Positions 36,455 to 45,204 of a stretch of DNA of 64,000 nucleotides are shown one piece after another. The translations under genes and the position numbers were made by a program. The stretch's first letter is position 1. The number at the start of each line of letters is the position of its first letter. This stretch comes from Roseicyclus persicicus (GTDB taxonomy: Bacteria > Pseudomonadota > Alphaproteobacteria > Rhodobacterales > Rhodobacteraceae), in NCBI RefSeq assembly GCF_012395815.1, contig NZ_JAAZQQ010000003.1, forward strand, positions 62,001 through 126,000. Direction: 5' to 3'. The notes below the pieces were generated by a model. That model saw nothing but the letters and a program-made list of their open reading frames with translations. It did no database searches and was not told the DNA's origin.

Positions 36455-36964
36455 ATGAGTGCCAGCCGTCGCCTGATCGTGGACCTGCCCGAGACCCTGT
36501 TCGCCGCGCTTGCCGAGGCCGCGGCGCAGAACGGGCGCAGCCTGCACGAGGAGGTCAGGCTGCGGTTGCGGCGGAGTATCCCGCAAGAGGGCGGGGCGAG
36601 GTCGTCCGGCAGGACGGACGAGCAGCTCCTCGCGCCCATCCGGGCGCGCATCGCCGGCGACATCGGCCAGGCCACCGGCTGGGACGACCTGCAATCCCGC
36701 CTGCGGGCCAAGGGCTTCATCTTCCGCGAACGCGGCGGCGGCCTCGCGCTCCACCGCCTGTCCGACGGCGAACGTATCTGCAAGGGCTCCGAGATCGGCG
36801 CCGCCTACGCCGACCTGATCCGCCGGTTCCGCGCGCCCTTTCCGGGCCACAGCCACCACTACATGGTGGCCCGCGTCCTCGGCGGCGACCCCGCCGCCAC
36901 CCGCCCCAGGCCGTCGCCGCCCGACTGGGACGACGACGACCCGGTGCTCATCGAACCGTGGTGA
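36455..36964 (+). CDS. ribbon-helix-helix N-terminus joined to an unknown C-terminal domain
   Basis: A 169-residue protein. Residues 5-45 look like an Arc/MetJ-type ribbon-helix-helix (RRLIVDLPETLFAALAEAAA then SLHEEVRLRLRR), which would bind DNA as a dimer. The rest includes a glycine/aromatic segment (KGFIFRERGGGLALHRL) and a histidine-rich stretch (FPGHSHHYMVAR), which I do not recognise. The end is acidic and proline-rich. It stands alone after sbtB (42-base gap) and converges on the DUF4139 gene with a 3-base gap. Regulation of a target promoter is inferred, not shown. Confidence 0.65.
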   Translation: MSASRRLIVDLPETLFAALAEAAAQNGRSLHEEVRLRLRRSIPQEGGARSSGRTDEQLLAPIRARIAGDIGQATGWDDLQSRLRAKGFIFRERGGGLALHRLSDGERICKGSEIGAAYADLIRRFRAPFPGHSHHYMVARVLGGDPAATRPRPSPPDWDDDDPVLIEPW

Positions 36965-36967
36965 GGC

Positions 36968-38617
36968 TCAGGGCCACCAGGTCAGCTCCTGCCCCTCGGG
37001 CCAGTCGAACTCCACCCGCATCTCGACCAGCGCGGTCGCACCGGGCGCGACCTCCAGCGTCCAGGCATGGACCCCGCGCAGGTCGTCCACATCCCGCTCG
37101 GAGGGCGGCGGCGCCAGCGTCAGGTCCAGCCCGAGGTCCTCCTGCTCGGCAAAGGGCGTCGCGTAGAGCAGACGCACCGTTTCGGCCGCGTCCGACAGGT
37201 TTTCCACCCCGAAGGCGATCTCGCGCAGCTGCGTGCTGGCGGTGGTGAACACGCCACGGTCACCCTCGGCCAGCGACCGGTCGATCCAGACCAGCCGCAG
37301 GTGGTCGAGCGGCCCGAAGCCCAGCTCGGCTTCGGCCCCGGCCGCGACCATGGGCAGCCAGTCCTCGCCCACCAGCGCCCCGTCGCGGTAGAACCGCGCG
37401 AGGCCCGGCAGGAGCGGCTCGCCGGTGTCGTTGGTCGCCATCGCCACCAGGAAGGCCGTCTCGTCGTAGCGCGGGATGGCGCGGGCCTCGGTCTCGGCGG
37501 TCAGCGCCAGCGTGTCCAGCGGCAGCACCGCGATGCCGTCGGGCCCGAGGCTGACCGGCTCGGCATAGGCCCAGGACAGCGACAGCCCCTCGACCTGCAG
37601 CGCCGCGCGGTCGTCGACCATCACGGGCTCGGCCACCGGCGCGGCCTCCAGCATCACCATGTCGCCGCTGGCGATGCGCGGCACCGCGCCCAGCACCACG
37701 GGGGGCGCGGGCTCGACGATCCGGGCCGGTGAGGGCGACAGCTCCGAAGGTTCGCGCTGCCGGGCCGGCGTGGCGGTGGAGAACACCATCGCCACCTCCT
37801 GCCAGCGCGCGCCGCCGCCGGCCTGAACGGTCACGAAGCGGGCCACCTCCAGCGCGCCGGTCTCGCTGTCGAGGCGCAGCTCGTAGCTCGGCTCCCAGCC
37901 CGCGGCGTAGCTCAGGTAACCCAGCGCGATCTCGGCCTCCGTGTCGGCGGCCACGCGGACGGGCACCTCGACCACGTCCACCGCGGTGCCGAAGGGCCGC
38001 AGCCGGGCCAGCGCGTCGCGGGCGGCCGCCAGCGCGACACCGCGGTCCGTCACCGCCTCGGCCAGGTCGCGGCGGGCGACGCGGGCGGCCTGAAGCTCGG
38101 CCTGCACCCGGGCGGTCTCGGCCCCCAGCGTGGCCAGCAGCTGCGGCACCAGCCCCGGGTCCGCGGGCATCGCCGCCCCCTCGGGCCCGCCGCGGGTAAG
38201 CGCGGTCAGGTAGGCCATCTGCGCCTCGAGCGCCCGGATGCCGCCATCGGCCGTGGCCAGCGCGTCCTCGGCGGCGAGAAGCGCGTCCTCGGCCGCGTCG
38301 ACCGCGGACCGGGCGACGGCCTGCGACGGGTCGTCCAGCACGCCCTCGGCGATGACATGCCCCGCGCGCCGCTGCGGCGGCCCGAAGGACAGCCCGTCCG
38401 GCCCGCTGATCTCCAGCAGGTCGGCGGCGGAGAGGTCGGGCACCGGGATCAGGAGCCGGTGCTCGCCGGCCGGCAGGCTCACCGTCGCGCGGCGGGTGAC
38501 CTCGGCGCTGGACAGGAAGACGGTCGCCTCGGCGATGTCGGCGCGCAGCAGGATGTCGTCGGCAAGGGCCGCCGTGCTGGCCATCAGCGCGGCGGTGAGG
38601 GAGAGGGCGAAACGCAT
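36968..38617 (-). CDS. DUF4139 (mucoidy-inhibitor MuiA-like) secreted protein
   Basis: A 549-residue exported protein with a clear signal peptide (MRFALSLTAALMASTAALAD). An N-terminal DUF4140 part (ATVFLSSAEVTRRATVSLPA) is followed by an alanine-rich coiled coil (about residues 100-200) and the DUF4139 domain (IALGYLSYAAGWEPSYELRL and on). The order DUF4140-coiled coil-DUF4139 is standard. The function is unknown; the family name derives from a mucoidy phenotype. ATG 38617 follows AAGGAG about 10 bases upstream. It is on the same strand as asd but separated by a terminator. Confidence 0.88.
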   Translation of the reverse strand: MRFALSLTAALMASTAALADDILLRADIAEATVFLSSAEVTRRATVSLPAGEHRLLIPVPDLSAADLLEISGPDGLSFGPPQRRAGHVIAEGVLDDPSQAVARSAVDAAEDALLAAEDALATADGGIRALEAQMAYLTALTRGGPEGAAMPADPGLVPQLLATLGAETARVQAELQAARVARRDLAEAVTDRGVALAAARDALARLRPFGTAVDVVEVPVRVAADTEAEIALGYLSYAAGWEPSYELRLDSETGALEVARFVTVQAGGGARWQEVAMVFSTATPARQREPSELSPSPARIVEPAPPVVLGAVPRIASGDMVMLEAAPVAEPVMVDDRAALQVEGLSLSWAYAEPVSLGPDGIAVLPLDTLALTAETEARAIPRYDETAFLVAMATNDTGEPLLPGLARFYRDGALVGEDWLPMVAAGAEAELGFGPLDHLRLVWIDRSLAEGDRGVFTTASTQLREIAFGVENLSDAAETVRLLYATPFAEQEDLGLDLTLAPPPSERDVDDLRGVHAWTLEVAPGATALVEMRVEFDWPEGQELTWWP

Positions 38618-38761
38618 GGGATCATGCTCCTTCTGGTCGAGGTCCCCGGGCTCGGGGTGCCCCAACGGGTGCAGGCCCACAATGCGGGGAAACCCGCGTC
38701 CACGCCAGCGCCGCGCCCCGGCGCCCCGCGCCGTCGGCAGGCTTCCACCGATGCCGCAACG

Positions 38762-38798
38762 ACAAAGGGGCCGGCCCGGACAACGCCGGACCGGCCCC
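38762..38798 (-). terminator. asd rho-independent terminator
   Basis: A strong 13-bp stem with one mismatch (38767-38779 with 38786-38798) and a 6-base loop are followed on the minus strand by TTTGTCGTT. It lies about 20 bases after the asd stop. Confidence 0.8.
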
Positions 38799-38819
38799 CG
38801 ATGTCCCGGCCGCGCCGGA

Positions 38820-39842
38820 TCAGCCCTTCTTGAGCACCCGGTTGCCCAGCGTCTCGGCGATCTGCACCGCGTTCAGGGCCGCGCCCTTGCGCAGGTTGTC
38901 GGAGACGCACCAGAGGTTGAGGCCGTTATCCAGCGTCGAATCCTGCCGGATCCGGCTGACGAAGGTGGCGTAGTCGCCCACGCATTCCACCGGCGTGACG
39001 TAGCCGCCGTCCTCGCGCTTGTCGACGACCAGCACGCCCGGCGCCTCGCGCAGGATGTCGCGCGCCTCCTCCTCGTCGAGGAACTCCTCGAACTCGATGT
39101 TGATCGCCTCGGAATGACCGACGAAGACCGGAACGCGCACGCAGGTCGCGGTCACCTTGATCTTGGGGTCGAGGATCTTCTTGGTCTCCACGACCATCTT
39201 CCATTCCTCCTTGGTCGACCCGTCCTCCATGAACTTGTCGATGTGGGGAATGACGTTGAAGGCGATCTGCTTGGTGAACTTGGCGGGCTCGCGCTCCTGT
39301 CCCGGCACGTACATGCCCTTGGTCTGGTCCCAGAGCTCGTCCATCGCCGCCTTGCCCGCGCCGGAGACCGACTGGTAGGTCGACACCACCACCCGCTTGA
39401 TCCGCGCGCGGTCATGCAGCGGCTTCAGCGCCACGACCATCTGCGCGGTCGAGCAGTTGGGGTTCGCGATGATGTTCTTCTTGGCGTAGCCCTCGACAGC
39501 CTGCGGGTTCACCTCGGGCACCACCAGCGGCACGTCGGGGTCGTAGCGGTAGAGCGAGCTGTTGTCGATCACGATGCAGCCGGCCTTGGCGGCCTTGGGC
39601 GCATAGACCGCGGTGGCCTCGGAGCCGATCGCGAACAGCGCGATGTCCCAGCCGGTGAAGTCGAAGGTGTCCAGGTCCTTGGTCTTGAGGGTCTTGTCGC
39701 CAAAGCTGCACTCGGTGCCCAGCGATTTGCGGCTGGCCAGAGCGACGATCTCGTCGACGGGAAACTCCCGCTCGGCGAGGATGTTGAGCATTTCGCGGCC
39801 CACATTGCCCGTGGCGCCCGCGACGACGACTCGGTATCCCAT
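38820..39842 (-). CDS. asd: aspartate-semialdehyde dehydrogenase
   Basis: Reduces aspartyl phosphate to aspartate semialdehyde with NADPH, feeding lysine/diaminopimelate, threonine and methionine synthesis. The 340-residue protein begins with the Rossmann motif VVVAGATGNVGREML; the catalytic cysteine is C130 in IANPNCSTAQMVVAL, and the C-terminal segment HSEAINIEFEEFL includes the acidic catalytic region. Start 39842 (MGYRVVV) is fixed by the family N-terminus; an ORF extension upstream is unlike any dehydrogenase. The gene is monocistronic with its own terminator. Confidence 0.97.
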   Translation of the reverse strand: MGYRVVVAGATGNVGREMLNILAEREFPVDEIVALASRKSLGTECSFGDKTLKTKDLDTFDFTGWDIALFAIGSEATAVYAPKAAKAGCIVIDNSSLYRYDPDVPLVVPEVNPQAVEGYAKKNIIANPNCSTAQMVVALKPLHDRARIKRVVVSTYQSVSGAGKAAMDELWDQTKGMYVPGQEREPAKFTKQIAFNVIPHIDKFMEDGSTKEEWKMVVETKKILDPKIKVTATCVRVPVFVGHSEAINIEFEEFLDEEEARDILREAPGVLVVDKREDGGYVTPVECVGDYATFVSRIRQDSTLDNGLNLWCVSDNLRKGAALNAVQIAETLGNRVLKKG

Positions 39843-40159
39843 ATCCTTGATCCTTCGGGCTGATGGATGGGCGGCACATAAAGGAACCGCCTGCAAAGGA
39901 AAAGAGCCGCGAGGCTTGACAGCCGCGCCCTGAGGCCGCATGTGCCCTTCATGTCGCTGCACTGCCGCGTGAGCAGTCGGAGGGCGGGCAGGATCCCGCA
40001 GGCCTGACGGCGACAGATGCATTCCCCCAGTTCCCCTTCACGCAGGGTTCTGACGATCGCGGCCCTGACGGCCCCGGTCGCACCCTCGTCCGGTCCGCGC
40101 GCTGTCGCGGCCAATACCTGTGGCGACCGCGCATCCCGCGGCGCCCGAAAGGATACGAT
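39843..40159. other. intergenic region between divergent asd and DEAD-box genes
   Basis: These 317 bases hold no gene I can support. They must contain promoters for both flanking genes. A plus-strand TTGACA is at 39916-39921, with only a poor -10 (CATGTG) 17 bases downstream. If that is the helicase promoter, the mRNA leader would be over 200 bases, which is common for cold-inducible DEAD-box helicases. I see no obvious hairpin cascade or riboswitch. Confidence 0.4.
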
Positions 40160-41446
40160 TTGTTCGACTTCGACATGCTGGGGCTTTCCCCCGCGCTGCT
40201 GTCCGCCATCAAGGCCAACGGTTTCGACACCCCCACCCCGATCCAGAACCAGGCGATCCCGCTGGCGCTGGACGGTCACGACATCCTCGGGCTGGCCCAG
40301 ACCGGCACCGGCAAGACCCTTGCCTTCGGCCTGCCGCTGATCGCGCATCTGTCCGAGGCGACGGGCAAGCCCGCGCCGCGGTCGGTCCGCGCGCTGATCC
40401 TGGCGCCGACGCGGGAACTGGTGAACCAGATCGCCGACAGCCTGCGCGCCTTCACCACCGGCACGCCGCTCAAGGTGGCCACGGTCGTGGGCGGCCAGTC
40501 CATCGGCCGCCAGATCGCCACGCTGGCCCGCGGCACCGACATCCTGGTGGCCACGCCCGGCCGGCTCATCGACCTGATGGACCGCGGCGCGGTCGACCTG
40601 CGCACCGCGCAGCACCTGGTGCTGGACGAGGCCGACCAGATGCTGGACCTCGGCTTCATCCACGCGCTGCGCCGGATCGCCCCCGCGCTGGGCACGCCGC
40701 GCCAGACCATGCTGTTCTCGGCCACCATGCCGAAGCAGATGGAGGAGCTGTCGCGCGCCTACCTGACCAACCCGCGCAAGGTGCAGGTCTCGCCCCCCGG
40801 CAAGGCCGCCGACAAGGTGACGCAATCGGTCGTCTACATGGACAAGGCCGACAAGCCCGCGAAACTGCGCGAGATCCTCGACCGTGACCCCGACGCCCTG
40901 ACGCTGGTCTTCGCCCGCACCAAGCACGGCGCGGAAAAGCTGATGAAGGGCCTCGTGGCCGACGGCTACAACGCCGCCTCGATCCACGGCAACAAGAGCC
41001 AGGGCCAGCGCGACCGCGCGATCAAGGCGTTCCGCGACGGCACCATCACCACGCTGGTCGCCACCGACGTGGCCGCCCGCGGCATCGACATTCCGGGCGT
41101 CGCCTACGTCATCAACTACGAGCTGCCCGACACGCCCGACAACTACGTCCACCGCATCGGCCGCACCGCGCGGGCCGGGCGCGAGGGCGAGGCCATCGCC
41201 TTCTGCTCGGCCGAGGAGGTCGACCTGCTGGTGCAGATCGAGAAGCTGATGAAGGTCGAGATCCCGGTCGCCGGCGGCACCCGTCCGCGCGCCGTGGCGA
41301 TGGAAAAGCCGCAGCGCGGGGGCGGACGCGGCCGTGGTCAGGGGCAGGGCAAGCCGCAGGGCCATGCCAAGCCCGCGGGCCGCGTGATGGCGGCCGAGGC
41401 CGCGCCGGCCAAGCGCCGCCGCCCCCGCCGCCGCCGGGCGGCGTGA
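40160..41446 (+). CDS. DEAD-box ATP-dependent RNA helicase (RhlE-like)
   Basis: A 428-residue RNA helicase. All core motifs are visible: Q motif region TPIQNQAIP, motif I AQTGTGKT, Ia PTRELVNQI, II DEADQMLD, III SATMPKQ and VI HRIGRTARAGR. The C-terminal tail (about residues 375-428) is basic and glycine/arginine-rich (ending RRRPRRRRAA), typical for nonspecific RNA binding. The start is TTG at 40160, supported by AAAGGA 6 bases upstream and by the family start FDFDMLGLSP. Likely roles are ribosome assembly or cold adaptation. It converges on an MFS gene with a 4-base gap. Confidence 0.94.
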   Translation: MFDFDMLGLSPALLSAIKANGFDTPTPIQNQAIPLALDGHDILGLAQTGTGKTLAFGLPLIAHLSEATGKPAPRSVRALILAPTRELVNQIADSLRAFTTGTPLKVATVVGGQSIGRQIATLARGTDILVATPGRLIDLMDRGAVDLRTAQHLVLDEADQMLDLGFIHALRRIAPALGTPRQTMLFSATMPKQMEELSRAYLTNPRKVQVSPPGKAADKVTQSVVYMDKADKPAKLREILDRDPDALTLVFARTKHGAEKLMKGLVADGYNAASIHGNKSQGQRDRAIKAFRDGTITTLVATDVAARGIDIPGVAYVINYELPDTPDNYVHRIGRTARAGREGEAIAFCSAEEVDLLVQIEKLMKVEIPVAGGTRPRAVAMEKPQRGGGRGRGQGQGKPQGHAKPAGRVMAAEAAPAKRRRPRRRRAA

Positions 41447-41450
41447 CGCC

Positions 41451-42626
41451 TCAGCTGCGGCTGTCCCGCGCGAAGGCGTAAAGGGACAGCCCGGCGAGGA
41501 TGGCGAGGCCCACGATCCCGAACAGCGCGCCATAGGCGTCGGCGGGGTTGCGCGTTTCGGCCAGCCCGGCAAAGGTCGGGCCGGACACGAACTGCATCAC
41601 GCCCGCGCCGCCCATCCCGAACAGGTTCAACAGCGTCACCCCCCGCCCCGTCAGGTGCGGGGGGCAGAAGCTGCGCCCGTGGCTGATGACGATGGGGTAG
41701 GACGCGCCGAACAGGCCGATCAGGGCGAACATCGCCACCGCCATGCCGAACCCCGCGGGCGGCGCGGCCCAGAAGGCGAGGCACAGGGCCGCCACCACGG
41801 TATTGCCGATGAGGATCGGCCGCTTGCGGCCGCCGAAGAGGCGGTCGGCGGGGCCATACAGGAAATTCCCCGCCACCATCGCCAGCCCCATCACCAGCGT
41901 CGCCGTCCCGATCTGTGCCAGCTCTGCCCCGAACCGGTCCGCGAGATAGGGGCTGATCCACAGCCCCCTGAGCCCCGCCGCCGGGAAGTAGCAGACGAAC
42001 ATCATCGCCATGACCGGCCAGAGCTGCGGCATGCGCAACAGGTCGATCAGCGACCCCTTCGCCTCGCCCTCCGGCTTCACCGGGTCGCGCACCAGCGCCG
42101 CGATGACCAGCGCGATCGCCGCCGTCAGCACCGCGAATCCCCCCACCGTCTCGCGCCAGCCGAAGGCCCCGATCAGGGCCGCCAGCGGCGCCGCCGACAG
42201 GATGTTGCCGAGCGAGGACAGGCCCACCGTCACCCCCGCCAGCGTGCCGAAGATCGCCGCCGGGAACTGGCGGGCAAAGATGTAGTAGGTCGACATCAGC
42301 ACCGGCGCGCAGCCCATGCCGATCAGCACCATCGCCGCCGTGATCGCCCCCGGCCCCTGCGCCAGCGCGAAGACCGCCGCGCCCCCCGCGCCCCCCAGAA
42401 GGAACAGCACCGAACAGGTCCGCCGCGGCCCGAGGTGGTCCAGCGCCCAGCCCACCGGCAGCTGCATCAGCGCGAAGGCCACGAACCACAGCCCCGAGGC
42501 GCGGGCGAGGTCGCCCGTGGTCGCCCCGATCTCGGCCTGCAGCACGGGTGACAGCACCGCGAGGAAGGCGCGGTAGAACTGGCTCAGCATGTAGGCGACG
42601 ATCAGGAACGCGATCCCGGCGCGCAT
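41451..42626 (-). CDS. MFS transporter
   Basis: A 391-residue permease with about twelve hydrophobic segments of the major facilitator superfamily. The loop 2-3 motif is DHLGPRRT, and the second half repeats a similar loop (GPADRLFGGRKRPIL). I find no drug- or sugar-specific signature, so the substrate is unknown. The first helix begins at MRAGIAFLIVAYMLSQFYRA. It diverges from fbpA across 190 bases that carry the iron box; whether it is itself iron-regulated is unclear. It converges on the DEAD-box gene. Confidence 0.87.
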   Translation of the reverse strand: MRAGIAFLIVAYMLSQFYRAFLAVLSPVLQAEIGATTGDLARASGLWFVAFALMQLPVGWALDHLGPRRTCSVLFLLGGAGGAAVFALAQGPGAITAAMVLIGMGCAPVLMSTYYIFARQFPAAIFGTLAGVTVGLSSLGNILSAAPLAALIGAFGWRETVGGFAVLTAAIALVIAALVRDPVKPEGEAKGSLIDLLRMPQLWPVMAMMFVCYFPAAGLRGLWISPYLADRFGAELAQIGTATLVMGLAMVAGNFLYGPADRLFGGRKRPILIGNTVVAALCLAFWAAPPAGFGMAVAMFALIGLFGASYPIVISHGRSFCPPHLTGRGVTLLNLFGMGGAGVMQFVSGPTFAGLAETRNPADAYGALFGIVGLAILAGLSLYAFARDSRS

Positions 42627-42766
42627 GGCCTCCCCCCCTCCCCGTTTCCGGCGACGGCGCGACCCTGCACCGGGCCCGGGCCTGCGGCAAGCCGGCGCGG
42701 TTTCCGAGCAATTTGGTCGGGAATCTTGACAGGCGGTCCGAGATGGGGTTCAAGGGCGCCACCCCA

Positions 42767-42790
42767 CCCGACTAAATCGGTCAGGTATTA
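42767..42790 (+). promoter_or_regulatory. iron-Rhodo-box / IscR-type operator upstream of fbpA
   Basis: The segment GACTAAATCGGTCAGGTATT (42770-42789) has the GAC-N7-GTC dyad and trailing GGTATT of the IscR type-1 and Rhodobacterales iron-Rhodo-box motifs. It lies about 28 bases before the fbpA start. From family knowledge, repression under iron-replete conditions is expected. A TTGACA (42726-42731) further upstream may be the -35. Confidence 0.7.
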
Positions 42791-42817
42791 GACCAGGACA
42801 TCTTCAGGGAGTCTTCC

Positions 42818-43837
42818 ATGACCCGCACCCTCGCCGCCCTGCTGGGCACGGCCATCGCCGCCTCGACGCTGACCGCCGCGCAGGCGCAGGAGCTGAACCT
42901 CTATTCCTCGCGTCACTACGACACCGACGAGCGGCTCTATTCCGATTTCACCGAACTGACCGGCATCACCATCAACCGCATCGAGGGCAACGCCGACGAG
43001 CTGATCGCCCGGATGCAGGCCGAGGGCGCCAACAGCCCCGCCGACGTGTTCCTGACCGTCGACACCGTTCGGCTTGCGCGCGCCACCGACATGGGCCTGC
43101 TGCAGCCGATCAACAGCGACGTGCTGGAAACCCGCATCCCGGCCTACCTGCAGGACGACGGCAACCACTGGTTCGCCTTTTCCCAGCGCGCCCGGATCAT
43201 CTTCTACGACCGCGAGGACGTGGCGAACCCGCCGCTGACCTACCAGGACCTCGCCAACCCCGAATACGCGGGGCAGGTCTGCATCCGGTCCTCGACCAAC
43301 GTCTACACCCAGAACATCACCGCCGCTCTGATCGCGCATCTGGGCGAGGCGGCCGTGCAGGACTGGGCCGCGGCGGTGGTCGGCAACTTCGCCCGCGCGC
43401 CCCAGGGCGGCGACACCGACCAGCTGCGCGGGATCGCCTCGGGCGAGTGCGACATCGCGATGTCGAACACCTACTACTTCTCACGCATCCTGCGGGAAGG
43501 CGACGACCAGATCACGCCCGAGCAGCTGGCCAACATAGGCTGGGTGTTCCCGAACCAGAACGACCTCGGCGCGCACATGAACGTGTCGGGCGGCGGCGTG
43601 GCGGCCCATGCGCCGAACCTCGAGAACGCGATCCTGTTCCTCGAGTACCTCGCCTCGGACCAGGCGCAGCAGTACTTCTCGGCCGGCAACGACGAATACC
43701 CGGCGGTGCCGGGCGTGGGCCTGTCGCCCTCGGTCGCCGCGCTGGGCATCTTCCGGCCCGACGTGATCGACCTCAGCGACATCGCCGCGAACGTCGAGAC
43801 CGCGGTGCAGGTGCTGAACGCCGCCGGCTGGGAGTGA
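42818..43837 (+). CDS. fbpA: periplasmic Fe(III)-binding protein of an FbpABC-type transporter
   Basis: A 339-residue protein with a Sec signal peptide (MTRTLAALLGTAIAASTLTA, cleaved after AQA at about residue 23). The mature protein is a type II periplasmic binding protein, beginning ELNLYSSRHYDTDE. The tandem iron-binding tyrosines Y219-Y220 are in MSNTYYFSRIL. It captures ferric iron for an inner-membrane permease, here encoded 1.4 kb away on the opposite strand. The ATPase gene is not in the window. It is preceded by an iron box and followed by its own terminator. Confidence 0.94.
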   Translation: MTRTLAALLGTAIAASTLTAAQAQELNLYSSRHYDTDERLYSDFTELTGITINRIEGNADELIARMQAEGANSPADVFLTVDTVRLARATDMGLLQPINSDVLETRIPAYLQDDGNHWFAFSQRARIIFYDREDVANPPLTYQDLANPEYAGQVCIRSSTNVYTQNITAALIAHLGEAAVQDWAAAVVGNFARAPQGGDTDQLRGIASGECDIAMSNTYYFSRILREGDDQITPEQLANIGWVFPNQNDLGAHMNVSGGGVAAHAPNLENAILFLEYLASDQAQQYFSAGNDEYPAVPGVGLSPSVAALGIFRPDVIDLSDIAANVETAVQVLNAAGWE

Positions 43838-43865
43838 TCCGGTCACGGATTGCAGGACGGAATGG

Positions 43866-43897
43866 AACGGGCGCTCCCTCGGGGGCGCCCGTTTCCG
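43866..43897 (+). terminator. fbpA rho-independent terminator
   Basis: A 12-bp stem with one T-G pair (43866-43877 with 43882-43893) and a 4-base loop (CTCG) are followed by a weak TCCGTT tail, about 28 bases after the fbpA stop. Confidence 0.7.
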
Positions 43898-44013
43898 TTC
43901 GGGGGTCTGCGCCGTTGGGAACGCCAGCGAAGGCCGCCGCCGTGCGCCGGGCACCTGTCGACCGACCGTCACGCGGACTTTCCTGGCCTTCGACGACCGC
44001 GTAGCCTCCGGGG

Positions 44014-44457
44014 ATGACAAAGGGCGCTCTCAGGTTCTTCTTCGATCATGGCGCGGGCGGGTGCCTGTGGGCGGGTGACGAAGACACGCGCGCGCGGCTG
44101 GGCGTCGGGCCGGTCGATGCCGGATCCTTCGACCTGAAAGGGCGCGTCCTGTCGCCGGCCAGGCTGCCCCTCTCGGCAGCTGCCCAACGCCTGCGAGATG
44201 ATCTTGGGTTCCAGCATTCCCGCTATCTCAACCCGTTGTATCCACCCGACCCAAGCCTCTGGTCACAGGCGCTTTGCGACCGGTTCAACGCGGATGTGGA
44301 TCGGCTGCTGGCGCTTCTGCGCCGGGAGCTGGGTGGGGACTACGACATCACGGACGAACAACCGCGCTATGCCGAGGATCCCCGGCTCGCCGACTATCTG
44401 GCGAAGAACCCCGGTCTCAAGGTGATGGACCGGGTGACGCGGCCAACCATCGGATGA
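44014..44457 (+). CDS. hypothetical protein
   Basis: A 147-residue soluble protein I do not recognise. It begins MTKGALRFFFDHGAGGCLWA, has no signal peptide or membrane segments, and contains the run YLNPLYPPDPSLWSQALCDR followed by a helical segment with many charged residues. Its base composition looks slightly less GC-rich than its neighbours (for example near 44190-44240). It lies between fbpA and an unrelated secreted protein gene, without operon partners. The start at 44014 is the first ATG; the ribosome-binding site (CCGGGG) is fair. Confidence 0.6.
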   Translation: MTKGALRFFFDHGAGGCLWAGDEDTRARLGVGPVDAGSFDLKGRVLSPARLPLSAAAQRLRDDLGFQHSRYLNPLYPPDPSLWSQALCDRFNADVDRLLALLRRELGGDYDITDEQPRYAEDPRLADYLAKNPGLKVMDRVTRPTIG

Positions 44458-44484
44458 CGGGCGGCACGCCCGGAGCCCGCCGGT

Positions 44485-45078
44485 CTAGTCGAACAGCACG
44501 AGGGTCGTCGGGTTCACCTCGCCGTCATAGGTCGGATCGACATCGTAACGGACAAGGCGGAAGTTGAGGTCGACAAGCCGCCAGACCGCGGCCGACGACG
44601 CGTCGCCCATGCCCCGCCAATAGCCGATCTCGCGCAGTTCGCCGATTGCGGTGTCGATCTCCGCGTTGACGACGATCTGCGACGCGGACCAGCCGACGAT
44701 CCTGACCTCGCGCACGGCGCTGTCCAGATCATCCGGGTCTTCGAGGACGATATCGAGATCGGGGCTGGCGACGGACAGCGGGGTGATCCCGTCCGCCTCC
44801 GTATATCCGATCAGGACCGACTGGACGTTGTAGGCGCCGACATTGCAGCGAAACAGCCAGACCTCCATCGGCACCGGCGCGTCGCCGTAGGTCATCGGCG
44901 ATACCACCGCATACCGCCGCGGCGGTTCGATCAGGCGGCCGTCCTCCAGAAAGGCGCTGTAGCAGGTATCCGCATAGGCGGCCGAAAACACCGCCGTGGC
45001 CCGGTCGTCCAGCGTGTCGGCAAGGGCCGGCATCCCCAGCGCCAGCGACGGAAGCATCAGCACAGGAAGAAGTTTCAT
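44485..45078 (-). CDS. hypothetical secreted protein
   Basis: A 197-residue protein with a clear Sec signal peptide (MKLLPVLMLPSLALGMPALA, cleaved before DTLDD). The mature part is acidic, with two cysteines (DTCYSAFLEDG and WLFRCNVGAYN) that could form a disulfide. The C-terminal segment (YWRGMGDASSAAVWRLVDLN) looks conserved and resembles the end of DUF1176 proteins, but I cannot confirm this. It is convergent with the hypothetical gene at 44014 and on the same strand as fbpB, 126 bases downstream of that gene's stop. Confidence 0.7.
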   Translation of the reverse strand: MKLLPVLMLPSLALGMPALADTLDDRATAVFSAAYADTCYSAFLEDGRLIEPPRRYAVVSPMTYGDAPVPMEVWLFRCNVGAYNVQSVLIGYTEADGITPLSVASPDLDIVLEDPDDLDSAVREVRIVGWSASQIVVNAEIDTAIGELREIGYWRGMGDASSAAVWRLVDLNFRLVRYDVDPTYDGEVNPTTLVLFD

Positions 45079-45204
45079 CGAGGGCTCCGAAGATCATGGG
45101 GTCGAGGTCCGGCATCGTGCGGTCGCCGCACCCCCAGATCAGAGGCCAGGCCGGCGGATTGCAAGGCCGAACGGGGTGCCTGGCCGCTGGCGTTGCCGCC
45201 CCCC

